Positions 55,541 to 64,000 of a DNA stretch of 64,000 bases are shown here, piece by piece. Numbering within the stretch: the first letter of the stretch is position 1; every line of letters starts with the position of its first letter. This DNA is from Blattabacterium cuenoti (GTDB lineage Bacteria > Bacteroidota > Bacteroidia > Flavobacteriales > Blattabacteriaceae): positions 512,936-576,935 of the forward strand of contig NZ_CP059219.1 in assembly GCF_014252395.1 (NCBI RefSeq), in the 5' to 3' direction. A program made the position numbers and the translations under genes. The notes beneath the pieces are model-generated. The model had not been told where the DNA came from. It worked only from the letters and a program-made list of their open reading frames with translations, and searched no databases.

Positions 55541-56476
55541 TTGAAAATTTATTCATTTATAGATGAATTTTATTCTTTTTATCCATGTGTATTTACACTT
55601 GGAGTTTTTGATGGAGTTCATACAGGTCATAAAAAAGTAATTCAAAATTTAATTTTTAAAGCAAAAAAAAAATATTGTATTGTTTTACTCACTTTTTATC
55701 CACATCCAAAAGAAATATTAAATCCTGATAAAAAATTATTTTATTTAAATACTCTTTCTGAAAGAATATGTAATTTGAAAAAAATGGGTATAGAACACTT
55801 GATTATTCATCCTTTTACTGTAAAATTTTCAAAATTAAGTACAAAAGATTTTTTTAAAAGAATTTTATATCCTAAGTTTAAAATTAAAAAGATAATTATT
55901 GGACATGATTCACATATTGGAAAAAATAGAAATGGAAATTTTAAAAATTTAAAAATTCTATCTAAAATTCATGGATTTGATATTTATAAAGTTTATCCTC
56001 ATAAATTAAAAAAAAAAATAGTTAGTTCTACTGAAATACGTAAATCTCTATTATTAGGAGATATCAAATGGGCTAATCAAGCTTTAGGTTATTTTTATAC
56101 ATTATCCGGAAATATTATAAAAGGAAAAGGGTTAGGAAGGAAAATAAATTTTCCAACCGCTAATATACAAATTGATTCAAAAAAATTAATACCGAAAAAA
56201 GGAGTTTATGCTGTTAAAATTAATTATTTAGATCAAATATATAAAGGAATGTTGAATATTGGAGTTAATCCTACTATTGAAAGTAGTAATAAAAAAATTA
56301 AAATAGAAGTACATATTTTTAATTTTTTAAAAAATATTTATGGTAAAAAAATTGACGTTTTAATTTTTCAATTAATTCGTGAAGAAAAAAAATTTAATAC
56401 TCTTCAAGAATTAAAAAATCAAATTTTTGAAGATCAAAAAAATATTAAAACATTTTTTAAAAAAAAAATGTTTTAA
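55541..56476 (+). CDS. ribF: Bifunctional riboflavin kinase / FAD synthetase
   Basis: Makes FMN and then FAD. The N-terminal nucleotidyltransferase domain has TLGVFDGVHTGHKKVI (about 19-34) and VSSTEIRKSL (about 164). The C-terminal kinase domain has GKGLGRKINFPTANI (about 196) and a GMLNIGVNPT segment. Start is a TTG, supported by KIYSFIDEF aligning with family N termini. Length 311 aa. Confidence 0.94.
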   Translation: MKIYSFIDEFYSFYPCVFTLGVFDGVHTGHKKVIQNLIFKAKKKYCIVLLTFYPHPKEILNPDKKLFYLNTLSERICNLKKMGIEHLIIHPFTVKFSKLSTKDFFKRILYPKFKIKKIIIGHDSHIGKNRNGNFKNLKILSKIHGFDIYKVYPHKLKKKIVSSTEIRKSLLLGDIKWANQALGYFYTLSGNIIKGKGLGRKINFPTANIQIDSKKLIPKKGVYAVKINYLDQIYKGMLNIGVNPTIESSNKKIKIEVHIFNFLKNIYGKKIDVLIFQLIREEKKFNTLQELKNQIFEDQKNIKTFFKKKMF

Positions 56477-56489
56477 ATTATTCTATTTT

Positions 56490-59165
56490 ATGAAAAAAAA
56501 AATTGATCAAATAATTAAAAATTTATTATTATATCAAAAAAAAAATTTAAATAATAAATATATATTAATTTCAAAAAATTATTCTATAATAGAATATATT
56601 AATAAAAAATATCTTCATAAATTTAATAAAATTGAATTTTTTACAATAAAAAAATTTTTAGAAAAAATTTCTGGATTTAAAATTTTGGATGATTTTTACA
56701 TTATTCTTTATTTAATTTCTACTTTTAAAAAAGATGATTTATTAAATGTATTTCATAATTTTCTAAATTGTTTACCTAAAATATTAAATGATTTTAAAGA
56801 TTTAGATTTAAATTTTATTGATGTTGAACCTTTTTTTTATTCCGTTATTTCTGCAGAAAGAATACAAAATTGGAATATAAATATAAAAGATATTTTTTGG
56901 GAAAAAATTCATGAATACTATTATATTTTACGATCTAAACTTTTAAAAGAAGGTAAGTTATATAAAGGGATGTTATTCGAAGAAATAATTACTTATCATT
57001 TGAATTTTTTTTTTAAAAAAAATTTGAATACAAAAATTATTTTTTTTTTTATAAAAACTTTTATTAATAAATATGAAAAAGAATTTATAAAAAAACTTAC
57101 TCTATACAACAAACAAGTATTTATATATGATTTATCAGAATTAGAAAATAACTCTAAAAAAAATGATCAATTTTTAATTTTAGAAAAAGAAAATATAGTA
57201 AAAACAAAAAAAATTAAAAGTAATTTAAAAGTCATTAGTGTTTCTAAAGAAATAGAACAAGTTAAAATTGTAGAAACTTTAGTATCTAAATTTTTACTAA
57301 AAAATAAAAGAAAAAAATATAAAATATTAATTATACCAGGAGATAATTCCTTATTTATTCCATTAATATCTTCTATAAAAAAAAATATAAAAATTAATAA
57401 AACATCTATAAACATAGATATAAATTATCCCTTAAAAAATATTCCTATTAATTATGTTTTTCATTCAATATTTAAATTATTAATTAAAAAAAATAATTTT
57501 AAAAAATTTATTAAAAAAGATGTAATAAGAGTATTATTAAATGGATATATTCAAAATTTTTTTTTAAAAAAAAATTCTTTTTTAAAAAAATTAAATGTTG
57601 AAGATGGATATTTTGTTTCCAATAGTATGATAAAGAAATATTTATCAAAAAATGATTTATGGATTATTTTTCAAATTCCAACTGAAAATACAAAAAAAAT
57701 TTTAATAAGTTTTATCAGTTTTATTAGAAAAATAAAAAAATTTCTTTTAAAAAATATTAATAAACATTTATTGGAATTAAAATTCATTTTTAAATTAGAA
57801 GTTTATATACAAAAATTAAGAATAATAGTTAGAAAAAATAAACATTTATTATTTGGAATAGATGATATTTTTCATTTGTATGAAATATTTATTAATACTG
57901 AAAATATACGGTATATTAATAAAAATAAAGGTAAAGAAAAATTATATATAACAGGTTTTACAGATATTTTTTTTGAAAATTTTGATGTATCCATAATTAC
58001 TTCTTTTAATGAAGGTATTATCCCTCCATATAATAAAAAAAATTCTTTTATACCTATAGATATTCGTAAAAAATTTAAAATAGATGACAAAAATAATAAT
58101 TATTATTTAAATCATTTTACAAGAATTTTAAAATCTTCAAAAAAAATGTTTTTAATATATAAAAATCATCCAGATGAAATAAATTCTGGAGAAAAAAGTC
58201 GTTTTATTCATCAAATAGAAATGAATCATAAAATGACAATAGAAGAAAAAATTCTACCATTTTTAACTAAAAACTTAATAAGAAATCCTATTATAATTAA
58301 AAAAACAAAATATATAATTCATCGTTTACATGAATTAATAAAAAAAGGAATATCTCCTTCTTCTATCAATTTATATAATTACAATCCTCTTTTATTCTAC
58401 TATAAAAAAATTCTTAAATTAAAAAATATAGAACAACCCTCTTTAAAAAAAGAAATGGGTAAAATAATTCATAAAATATTAAAGATTTTATATACTCCTA
58501 TGAAAGGAAATTATATAACAATTGATTCTATTAATAAAATTAAAAATAATTATGAATCTATTATTAAACAAATTTTTTCTAAGGATCAAGAAAAAATAAA
58601 TGATAGAAATATGTTATTTTTTTTTATTACAAAAAATTATATAAAAAATTTTATTTTATGGGATGAAAAATTTGTTAAAAATGGTAAAAAAATTTTTATT
58701 AAAGAAATAGAATATAAAATTTCTACAAAATTAAATATAAAATCTAAAATAGTAAATATACACGGTATTATAGATCGTATAGATGAGTGTGATGGTATTA
58801 CTCGTATTATAGATTATAAAATAGGATATTCTAAAACTAATGAAATAAATGTTTCTTTTAAAAATATTGAAAATATTTTTAAAGAACCTAATTATGCTAA
58901 AACAATGCAACTACTTATTTATCTTTATTTATGGTTTAAATCATCTTTTTTTGTAGAAAGTAAAAAAAATACAATAATAGAACTTATTTCTCCTAAAAAT
59001 ATTGACGGAAAAAGTTTAGTATTACAAATTCCTATAAATTTTTTTCAACACAAAAAAAGAAATATAACATATGAAGATTATATAAAAAAAATACTTCCAT
59101 TTCTTATAGGAAGAATATCAGAAATTATAAATCCAAAAATTCCAATTATAGAAAAAATTTATTGA
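56490..59165 (+). CDS. AddB-like PD-(D/E)XK nuclease family protein
   Basis: Probable subunit of an AddAB/RecBCD-type double-strand break repair nuclease. About 891 aa from the ATG at 56490. The C-terminal RecB-like nuclease has GKIIHKIL (about 656), the catalytic segment GIIDRIDECDG...RIIDYKIG (about 760-780), and the QxxxY-type TMQLLIYLYLW. The long N part is lysine/isoleucine-rich and shows no Walker A motif; the AddB Fe-S cysteines are also absent (NPLLFYYKK). The helicase partner (AddA/UvrD type) is not in the window. It overlaps leuB convergently by 7 bases. Confidence 0.8.
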   Translation: MKKKIDQIIKNLLLYQKKNLNNKYILISKNYSIIEYINKKYLHKFNKIEFFTIKKFLEKISGFKILDDFYIILYLISTFKKDDLLNVFHNFLNCLPKILNDFKDLDLNFIDVEPFFYSVISAERIQNWNINIKDIFWEKIHEYYYILRSKLLKEGKLYKGMLFEEIITYHLNFFFKKNLNTKIIFFFIKTFINKYEKEFIKKLTLYNKQVFIYDLSELENNSKKNDQFLILEKENIVKTKKIKSNLKVISVSKEIEQVKIVETLVSKFLLKNKRKKYKILIIPGDNSLFIPLISSIKKNIKINKTSINIDINYPLKNIPINYVFHSIFKLLIKKNNFKKFIKKDVIRVLLNGYIQNFFLKKNSFLKKLNVEDGYFVSNSMIKKYLSKNDLWIIFQIPTENTKKILISFISFIRKIKKFLLKNINKHLLELKFIFKLEVYIQKLRIIVRKNKHLLFGIDDIFHLYEIFINTENIRYINKNKGKEKLYITGFTDIFFENFDVSIITSFNEGIIPPYNKKNSFIPIDIRKKFKIDDKNNNYYLNHFTRILKSSKKMFLIYKNHPDEINSGEKSRFIHQIEMNHKMTIEEKILPFLTKNLIRNPIIIKKTKYIIHRLHELIKKGISPSSINLYNYNPLLFYYKKILKLKNIEQPSLKKEMGKIIHKILKILYTPMKGNYITIDSINKIKNNYESIIKQIFSKDQEKINDRNMLFFFITKNYIKNFILWDEKFVKNGKKIFIKEIEYKISTKLNIKSKIVNIHGIIDRIDECDGITRIIDYKIGYSKTNEINVSFKNIENIFKEPNYAKTMQLLIYLYLWFKSSFFVESKKNTIIELISPKNIDGKSLVLQIPINFFQHKKRNITYEDYIKKILPFLIGRISEIINPKIPIIEKIY

Positions 59166-60217
59166 TTTATAATATATTTAACAATATAATCTCCTACTTC
59201 TTCAGTAGTTGATGAAAAATCAGAATCAATAATATCTGTAGTACAAATTTTTGATTCAATAGAATTTTTAACAGCTTCTTCTAAAAGATTTTTTTCTTTA
59301 TGCATGCCAAAATGATCTAACATCATAGATCCTGAAAGAATAGAACCTAATGGATTCGCTATATTTTTATTTTTTGCTTTAGGATAAGATCCATGTATAG
59401 GTTCAAACATAGATTTATTTTCACCTATAGAAGCAGATGGTAATAATCCTAAAGAACCTGTAATTACACTAGATTCATCGGATAGAATATCTCCGAACAT
59501 GTTATCAGTTAAAATTATATCAAAGTTTTTTGGATTAAGAATGATTTGCATAGCAGCATTATCTATGTACATAAAATCTAAATATACATTTGGATAATCT
59601 AATCCAATTTCTTTAACTGTTTCACGCCATAATCTAGAAGTTTCTAATACATTAGCTTTATCCACTAATGTTACTTTATTTTTCCTTTTAATAGCAGCTT
59701 TAAAAGCCATTTCTCCTATTTTTTGAATTTCTTTTTTGGAATAAACACAATAATCAAAAGCTTCATTTCCATTATTGGAACGTCCTTTTTCACCAAAATA
59801 AATACCTCCTGTTAATTCCCGATAAATTACAAAGTTTACTCCATCCAGTAATTCTTTTTTTATAGGAGATTTATTTATTTTTGAATAAACTATTACAGGA
59901 CGAATATTACAAAATAAATTCATTTTTTTTCTAAGTTTTAATAACCCATCCTCAGGTCTTTTTCCTCTTGGATAAGAATCATATTTTGAATCTCCTACAC
60001 AACCAAATAAAATAGCATCAGATTTTAAACAAGCATCTATAGTTTTTTCTGGAATTGGATTTCCAAATTTTTCTATAGCTACTCCTCCAACAAAATATTT
60101 TTTATAAAAAAAATTATGATTATATTTTTTAGCTATAGAATTTAAAACTTTTATTGTTTGTTTTATCACCTCTGGACCTATTCCATCTCCTTCTATCACA
60201 GAAATATTTTTATTCAT
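59159..60217 (-). CDS. leuB: 3-isopropylmalate dehydrogenase
   Basis: Oxidative decarboxylation of 3-isopropylmalate in leucine synthesis. The 352-aa protein has VIEGDGIGPEV (about 6), the arginine-rich substrate region LRKKMNLFCNIRPV (about 95), and the Mg2+-binding TDNMFGDILSDE (about 238). NAD-binding residues follow at FEPIHGSYP. It is the last gene of the leuACDB cluster. Confidence 0.97.
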   Translation of the reverse strand: MNKNISVIEGDGIGPEVIKQTIKVLNSIAKKYNHNFFYKKYFVGGVAIEKFGNPIPEKTIDACLKSDAILFGCVGDSKYDSYPRGKRPEDGLLKLRKKMNLFCNIRPVIVYSKINKSPIKKELLDGVNFVIYRELTGGIYFGEKGRSNNGNEAFDYCVYSKKEIQKIGEMAFKAAIKRKNKVTLVDKANVLETSRLWRETVKEIGLDYPNVYLDFMYIDNAAMQIILNPKNFDIILTDNMFGDILSDESSVITGSLGLLPSASIGENKSMFEPIHGSYPKAKNKNIANPLGSILSGSMMLDHFGMHKEKNLLEEAVKNSIESKICTTDIIDSDFSSTTEEVGDYIVKYIINQ

Positions 60218-60226
60218 ATTTTTTTT

Positions 60227-60805
60227 TTAAAAAATTCCCCTATTTTTTTCAAAAATTTCTACCTCTTTTTTAAGAGAAACTAAAAAATCTATATCATCAT
60301 AACCATTTAAAAAACAATTTTTTTTATATGGATGAATATTAAATTTTTCAAATTCTTTTGTTTTTATTATTAAAACTTTTTGATTAATTAAATCTACTTT
60401 AATTTTTGTTTTTGGATTTTTTTCAACTATATTAAATAATTTTTGTAAAAAAAAATTGGAAACTTCTACAACAAGTAATCCATTATTCATCGCATTTTCT
60501 TTAAAAATATCAGCAAAAAAACTAGATATTACAACCCTAAATCCATAATCATAAATAGACCAAGCTGCATGTTCTCTACTAGATCCACAACCAAAATTTC
60601 TTCCTGTTAAAAGAATTTTTCCATAAAAATTAGGATTATTTAATATAAAATCTTTGTTAATTTTACGCCAATCTATAAAAAGATTTTTACCATATTCTTC
60701 ACGTTTAGTTTTTTTTAAAAAACGAGCTGGTATAATTTGATCAGTATCTATATCTTCTATAGATATAGGAACAACTTGACTAATTAATATTGTAAATTTT
60801 TTCAT
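60227..60805 (-). CDS. leuD: 3-isopropylmalate dehydratase small subunit
   Basis: Small swivelling subunit of isopropylmalate isomerase. The 192-aa protein shows [20 protein letters not shown] (about 19-38) and [17 protein letters not shown] (about 68). It overlaps the end of leuC by 26 bases and precedes leuB by 9. Confidence 0.97.
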   Translation of the reverse strand: MKKFTILISQVVPISIEDIDTDQIIPARFLKKTKREEYGKNLFIDWRKINKDFILNNPNFYGKILLTGRNFGCGSSREHAAWSIYDYGFRVVISSFFADIFKENAMNNGLLVVEVSNFFLQKLFNIVEKNPKTKIKVDLINQKVLIIKTKEFEKFNIHPYKKNCFLNGYDDIDFLVSLKKEVEIFEKNRGIF

Positions 60806-62192
60806 GAATATATTTATTTACATCTATAATTTTACCTTTAATAGCAGTAATAGCAGCAGTTAAAGGACTTGCAAGTAATGTTCTAGCTCCTGGACCTTGT
60901 CTTCCTTCAAAATTTCTGTTAGATGTAGAAATACAATATTCACCATATGGTATTTTATCATCGTTCATTCCTAAACAAGCAGAGCATCCTGGCTGACGAA
61001 ATTCTAATCCAGATTCTTTAAATATTTTATCTAATCCTTCTTTTTTTACTTGTTTAACTACTTGATTTGATCCAGGTACTATTAATACTTTTGTATTGAT
61101 AGCTTTTTTTTTACCCTTTACTATAGAAGCTACCAATCTTAAATCTTCTATTCTAGAATTAGTACAACTTCCTATAAAAATATAGTTAATTTTTTTTCCT
61201 ATTAAAGATTCTCCTGGATGAAAATTCATATAAGTCAATGACTTAAAAAATGACTTTAAATTTGTATTATTATTTTTTGGTATACATTCAGATATTTTTA
61301 TAGACATACCAGGATTTGTCCCATAAGTAATCATTGGTTCAATTTCTTCAACATTGAAATAATATTCTTTATCAAACGTAGTATTTTTATCTGTTTCTAA
61401 AGACTTCCAATATTTCATTATTTTTTTATTATTATTTAATTCTAAAAAATTATTTTTATTTTTTAGATAATCAAAAGTAACCTCATCTGGAGCTATTAAT
61501 CCCCCTTTTGCTCCCATCTCAATACTCATATTACAAATAGTCATTCTTCCTTCCATACTCATTTCTTTAATGACTAATCCTGTATATTCTATAAAATAAC
61601 CAATGCCTGCATCTACTCCCAATTTAGAAATAATATATAAAATAATATCCTTTGGAGTAACTCCTTTTTTTATTTTACCATTCAATTGAATTTTCATTTT
61701 TTTTGGTTTTGATAATAATAAACATTGACTAGCCATAACCATAGTTACTTGACTAGTTCCAATACCAAAAGCTATACATCCAAAAGCTCCGTGAGTAGAA
61801 GTATGACTATCTCCACAAACTATTGTCATACCAGGTATAGTATACCCTAATTCAGGTCCTATAACATGAACAATTCCATTATTTTCATGACCCAATCCAT
61901 ATAACGTTATTCCAAATTTTTTACAATTATATGTTAACATGTTTATTTGTTTTCTTGATAAATGGTCTAAAACAGGTAAATTTTGATTAATTGTAGGAAC
62001 ATTATGATCCGCCGTAGCTATAATTTTTTTAGGTCTAAAAATAGAAAAATTTCTATTTTTTAATTCTATAAAAGCTTGTGGACTAGTTACTTCATGTATA
62101 TAATGTCTATCTATATAAATAATATCTATATTATTTTCTAGTTTTTTTACTACATGATAATCCCAAATTTTTTCAAATAATGATTTTTGCAT
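60780..62192 (-). CDS. leuC: 3-isopropylmalate dehydratase large subunit
   Basis: Fe-S isomerase subunit. The 470-aa protein has [14 protein letters not shown] (about 131), [12 protein letters not shown] with the first cluster cysteine (about 345) and [11 protein letters not shown] with the CxxC pair (about 407). All three [4Fe-4S] ligands are present, so the suf pathway is needed for its function. It lies 2 bases after leuA. Confidence 0.97.
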   Translation of the reverse strand: MQKSLFEKIWDYHVVKKLENNIDIIYIDRHYIHEVTSPQAFIELKNRNFSIFRPKKIIATADHNVPTINQNLPVLDHLSRKQINMLTYNCKKFGITLYGLGHENNGIVHVIGPELGYTIPGMTIVCGDSHTSTHGAFGCIAFGIGTSQVTMVMASQCLLLSKPKKMKIQLNGKIKKGVTPKDIILYIISKLGVDAGIGYFIEYTGLVIKEMSMEGRMTICNMSIEMGAKGGLIAPDEVTFDYLKNKNNFLELNNNKKIMKYWKSLETDKNTTFDKEYYFNVEEIEPMITYGTNPGMSIKISECIPKNNNTNLKSFFKSLTYMNFHPGESLIGKKINYIFIGSCTNSRIEDLRLVASIVKGKKKAINTKVLIVPGSNQVVKQVKKEGLDKIFKESGLEFRQPGCSACLGMNDDKIPYGEYCISTSNRNFEGRQGPGARTLLASPLTAAITAIKGKIIDVNKYIHEKIYNIN

Positions 62193-62194
62193 AT

Positions 62195-63409
62195 TTATAC
62201 AACATTTATTCTTCTACCACTATTATTAGTAGTATGCAAAACTTTATTTTTATCTTTATTATTTAATTTTTGTAAAATTATTTTTAATTCTTTATTAGTA
62301 ATCTCCTTTTTTTTATCTGCATGTTTTAAAAATATAGAATAAATTAAATCTAAAGAATTTTTATTTAATAAATATCCTAATTTTTTATAACGGTAAGCTA
62401 ATGCAGCTCTACCACTTCTAGCTGTTAAAATAATTGAAGATTGATCTATTCCAACATCTTTTGGATTAATACTTTCATAAGTTTCTCTTTTTTTTATTAC
62501 ACCATCTTGGTGTATTCCTGATGAATGAGAAAAAGCATTAATTCCTACTATAGCTTTATTAGCTTGTACTTTCATTCCTGTAGATTCAGATACTAAATGG
62601 CTTATATCAGAAATAAGTTTTGTATTTATATTAGTAAATAAATTTAAACTATTATTTTGTTTAATAATCATCACTATCTCTTCTAAAGATGTATTTCCTG
62701 CTCTTTCTCCAATACCATTAATAGTACATTCAATTTGTTCTGCTCCATTTATTATTCCATATAGAGAATTAGCCGTAGCTAATCCTAAATCATTATGACA
62801 ATGAGTAGATAATACTATTTTATGAATACCTTTAACATTTTCTTTTAAAAAACGTATTTTATTACCATATTCTTCAGGTAAACAATATCCAGTAGTATCA
62901 GGAATATTTATTACTGTAGCTCCATATTTTATAACATTTTCACAAACTTTTGCTAAAAATTCATTTTCTGTTCTACCTGCATCTTCTGCATAAAATTCTA
63001 CATCCTCTACAAATTTTTTAGCATACTTTACAGCATATATAGCTTTTTCTATAATTTTTTCTGGAGTACTTTTAAATTTATAACGTATATGACAATCTGA
63101 TGTTCCTATACCAGTATGAATTCTTGCTCTATTAGCATATTTTAAAGAATTAGCTGCTATTTCTATATCTTTTTCTACTGCTCTAGATAATGCACATACT
63201 ATTGCTTTTTTTACAGATTTAGAAATTTCTTGAACAGATTGATAATCTCCTGGACTTGAAGTAGGAAATCCTGCTTCAATTACATCAACTCCTAATGTTT
63301 CTAATTTTTTAGCTATTTTTACTTTTTCTTTAGTATTTAATTTACATCCTGGAACTTGTTCCCCATCTCGCAAAGTTGTGTCAAAAATTTTAATTCTTTT
63401 TTTTACCAT
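62195..63409 (-). CDS. leuA: 2-isopropylmalate synthase, short form without regulatory domain
   Basis: Condenses acetyl-CoA and 2-oxoisovalerate, the first leucine-specific step. The 404-aa protein has [13 protein letters not shown] (about 9), [15 protein letters not shown] with the metal histidines (about 200) and [11 protein letters not shown] (about 228), and then ends soon after [13 protein letters not shown] and a short helical tail. The roughly 110-aa C-terminal leucine-binding regulatory domain of long LeuA is missing. Short forms occur in Flavobacteria, so this is probably lineage-typical. First gene of the operon. Confidence 0.94.
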   Translation of the reverse strand: MVKKRIKIFDTTLRDGEQVPGCKLNTKEKVKIAKKLETLGVDVIEAGFPTSSPGDYQSVQEISKSVKKAIVCALSRAVEKDIEIAANSLKYANRARIHTGIGTSDCHIRYKFKSTPEKIIEKAIYAVKYAKKFVEDVEFYAEDAGRTENEFLAKVCENVIKYGATVINIPDTTGYCLPEEYGNKIRFLKENVKGIHKIVLSTHCHNDLGLATANSLYGIINGAEQIECTINGIGERAGNTSLEEIVMIIKQNNSLNLFTNINTKLISDISHLVSESTGMKVQANKAIVGINAFSHSSGIHQDGVIKKRETYESINPKDVGIDQSSIILTARSGRAALAYRYKKLGYLLNKNSLDLIYSIFLKHADKKKEITNKELKIILQKLNNKDKNKVLHTTNNSGRRINVV

Positions 63410-63421
63410 ACCATTGTATTA

Positions 63422-63438
63422 TTTTGATAATATCAAAA
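63422..63438. promoter_or_regulatory. Perfect 17-base palindrome upstream of leuA
   Basis: TTTTGATA, central A, TATCAAAA. It lies 12 bases upstream of the leuA start and overlaps a TAnnTTTG match on the leuA strand, the position of a repressor operator. No leucine-rich leader peptide or attenuator was seen. Confidence 0.4.
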
Positions 63439-63441
63439 CTA
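63434..63441 (-). promoter_or_regulatory. Candidate -7 element for leuACDB
   Basis: On the minus strand the octamer reads TAGTTTTG, an exact TAnnTTTG match, ending 24 bases before the leuA ATG. A second match, TATTTTTG, lies at 63449-63456 (minus). The nearer one has the same spacing to the start codon as the acpP element. Confidence 0.4.
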
Positions 63442-63553
63442 TTTTTTACAAAAATAAAATAGAAATAAATTTTCTTGAAACTTACAATATCTAGTATTGA
63501 AAATTATTACATATTTTTCTATTTATCAAATAAAATATAATTATAGGATTACA

Positions 63554-64000
63554 ATGTCTAATAATAAATCAAATCACCTTTTTTTATTAATACAAACTTT
63601 ATCAAAATCTGAAAAGAGAAATTTTAAGCTTTATGCAAATCGTATAAGAATAAATAAACATGCTAAGTTTATGAAACTATTTCAAGTAATAAGTAAAATG
63701 GATTTTTATGACGAAAAAAAAATATTAGAAGATACTTCTATAAGAAAAGTACAATTATCTAATATGAAATCTCATTTATATAAACAAATATTAATTAGTC
63801 TAAAATTACAACATACTGATAATAATTATGATATAAAAATACGTGAATATTTAGATATTGCTAAAATATTGTATAATAAAGGATTATATATTCAAAGTTT
63901 AAAATTTTTAGGAAAAGCAAAAATTATTGCTAAAATCTATGAATATAATTCCATTCTTTTGGAATTAGTGGAATTTGAAAAAATGATTGAATCTCAACAT
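63554..64000 (+). CDS. Conserved Bacteroidetes protein, partial (runs off the window)
   Basis: The frame is open from ATG 63554 to the end of the window, 149 codons so far. It begins MSNNKSNHLFLLIQTLSKSE and continues with KRNFKLYANRIRINKHAKFM, then a helical, TPR-like region (EYLDIAKILYNKGLYIQSLKFLGKAKIIA in two parts). I recall a widespread Bacteroidetes family starting with a similar SKxEKRxFKLYA motif, of unknown function. It is divergent from leuA across 144 bases. Confidence 0.75.
   Translation, partial: MSNNKSNHLFLLIQTLSKSEKRNFKLYANRIRINKHAKFMKLFQVISKMDFYDEKKILEDTSIRKVQLSNMKSHLYKQILISLKLQHTDNNYDIKIREYLDIAKILYNKGLYIQSLKFLGKAKIIAKIYEYNSILLELVEFEKMIESQH

Noticed and set aside
56427-56489. 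Longer AddB-like start overlapping ribF.
   Set aside because: It would need a TTG inside ribF and adds only an out-of-frame lysine-rich stretch.

Overview
This window looks like a chromosomal segment of a Bacteroidetes (Flavobacteriales) insect endosymbiont, most probably a Blattabacterium-type cockroach symbiont. Several things support this. The DNA is extremely A+T rich, with long A and T homopolymers. Coding density is very high: the largest gene-free stretches are about 165 and 144 bases, and no gap exceeds 300. There are no insertion sequences, prophages or CRISPR arrays. Gene neighbourhoods are typical of Bacteroidetes (acpP-fabF-rnc, DUF1599-folP-cdaA, SecDF fusion, atpDC apart from the other atp genes, a short primary sigma factor). 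Peptidoglycan, sigma-54, leucine, methionine and glutamate dehydrogenase genes are all present, which makes the even smaller Sulcia-type genomes unlikely. The genus assignment is inference; I ran no database search.

Layout. 0-11 kb: RluD, MgtE, LeuS, glutamate dehydrogenase, then PyrH-Frr-AsnS-RpoN. 11-18 kb, minus strand: an aldehyde (succinate semialdehyde) dehydrogenase with SufE, MetE, a GlmU-like sugar nucleotidyltransferase, ribosomal protein L31 and a KAS III-like enzyme. 18-24 kb, plus strand: UbiE/MenG, a GH3-family enzyme, S15, PNPase and the primary sigma factor, followed by tRNA-Arg on the minus strand. 24-30 kb: TpiA and DUF1599 (minus), then FolP, CdaA, MurF (broken by a poly(A) frameshift), PdhA and PdhC. 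30-44 kb: TerC, an MsbA-like exporter, SecDF, TatA, then an envelope block (PpiD-like, CNNM/CorC, LptC, tRNA-Phe, OmpH/Skp, BamA, UppS, NadK). 44-52 kb: mevalonate kinase, a small-subunit-type pseudouridine synthase, AroQ, EngB, an alpha/beta hydrolase, RNase III, FabF, ACP and PckA. 52-64 kb: riboflavin synthase, PdxA, AtpC-AtpD, RibF, an AddB-like nuclease, the leuACDB cluster and the start of a conserved Bacteroidetes protein.

How the genes work together. Glutamate dehydrogenase, PEP carboxykinase, pyruvate dehydrogenase and the F1 subunits fit a symbiont that recycles nitrogen and lives largely on amino-acid-derived carbon. The leu and met genes supply amino acids, and RibE/RibF/FolP/PdxA supply cofactors. 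MurF, UppS, LptC, BamA, Skp, PpiD and the MsbA-like protein maintain a real Gram-negative envelope.

Most notable observations: a 16-A tract splits murF into two frames and needs slippage (+1 or -2) to be read through; the LeuRS editing site has lost its conserved threonines and aspartate; lptC appears to have no ATG, GTG or TTG start before its lipoprotein signal; BamA carries a 21-bp tandem repeat encoding Asn/Asp-rich heptads; and short intergenic regions repeatedly carry the Bacteroidetes -7 motif TAnnTTTG. I did not find a convincing undescribed multi-gene system.
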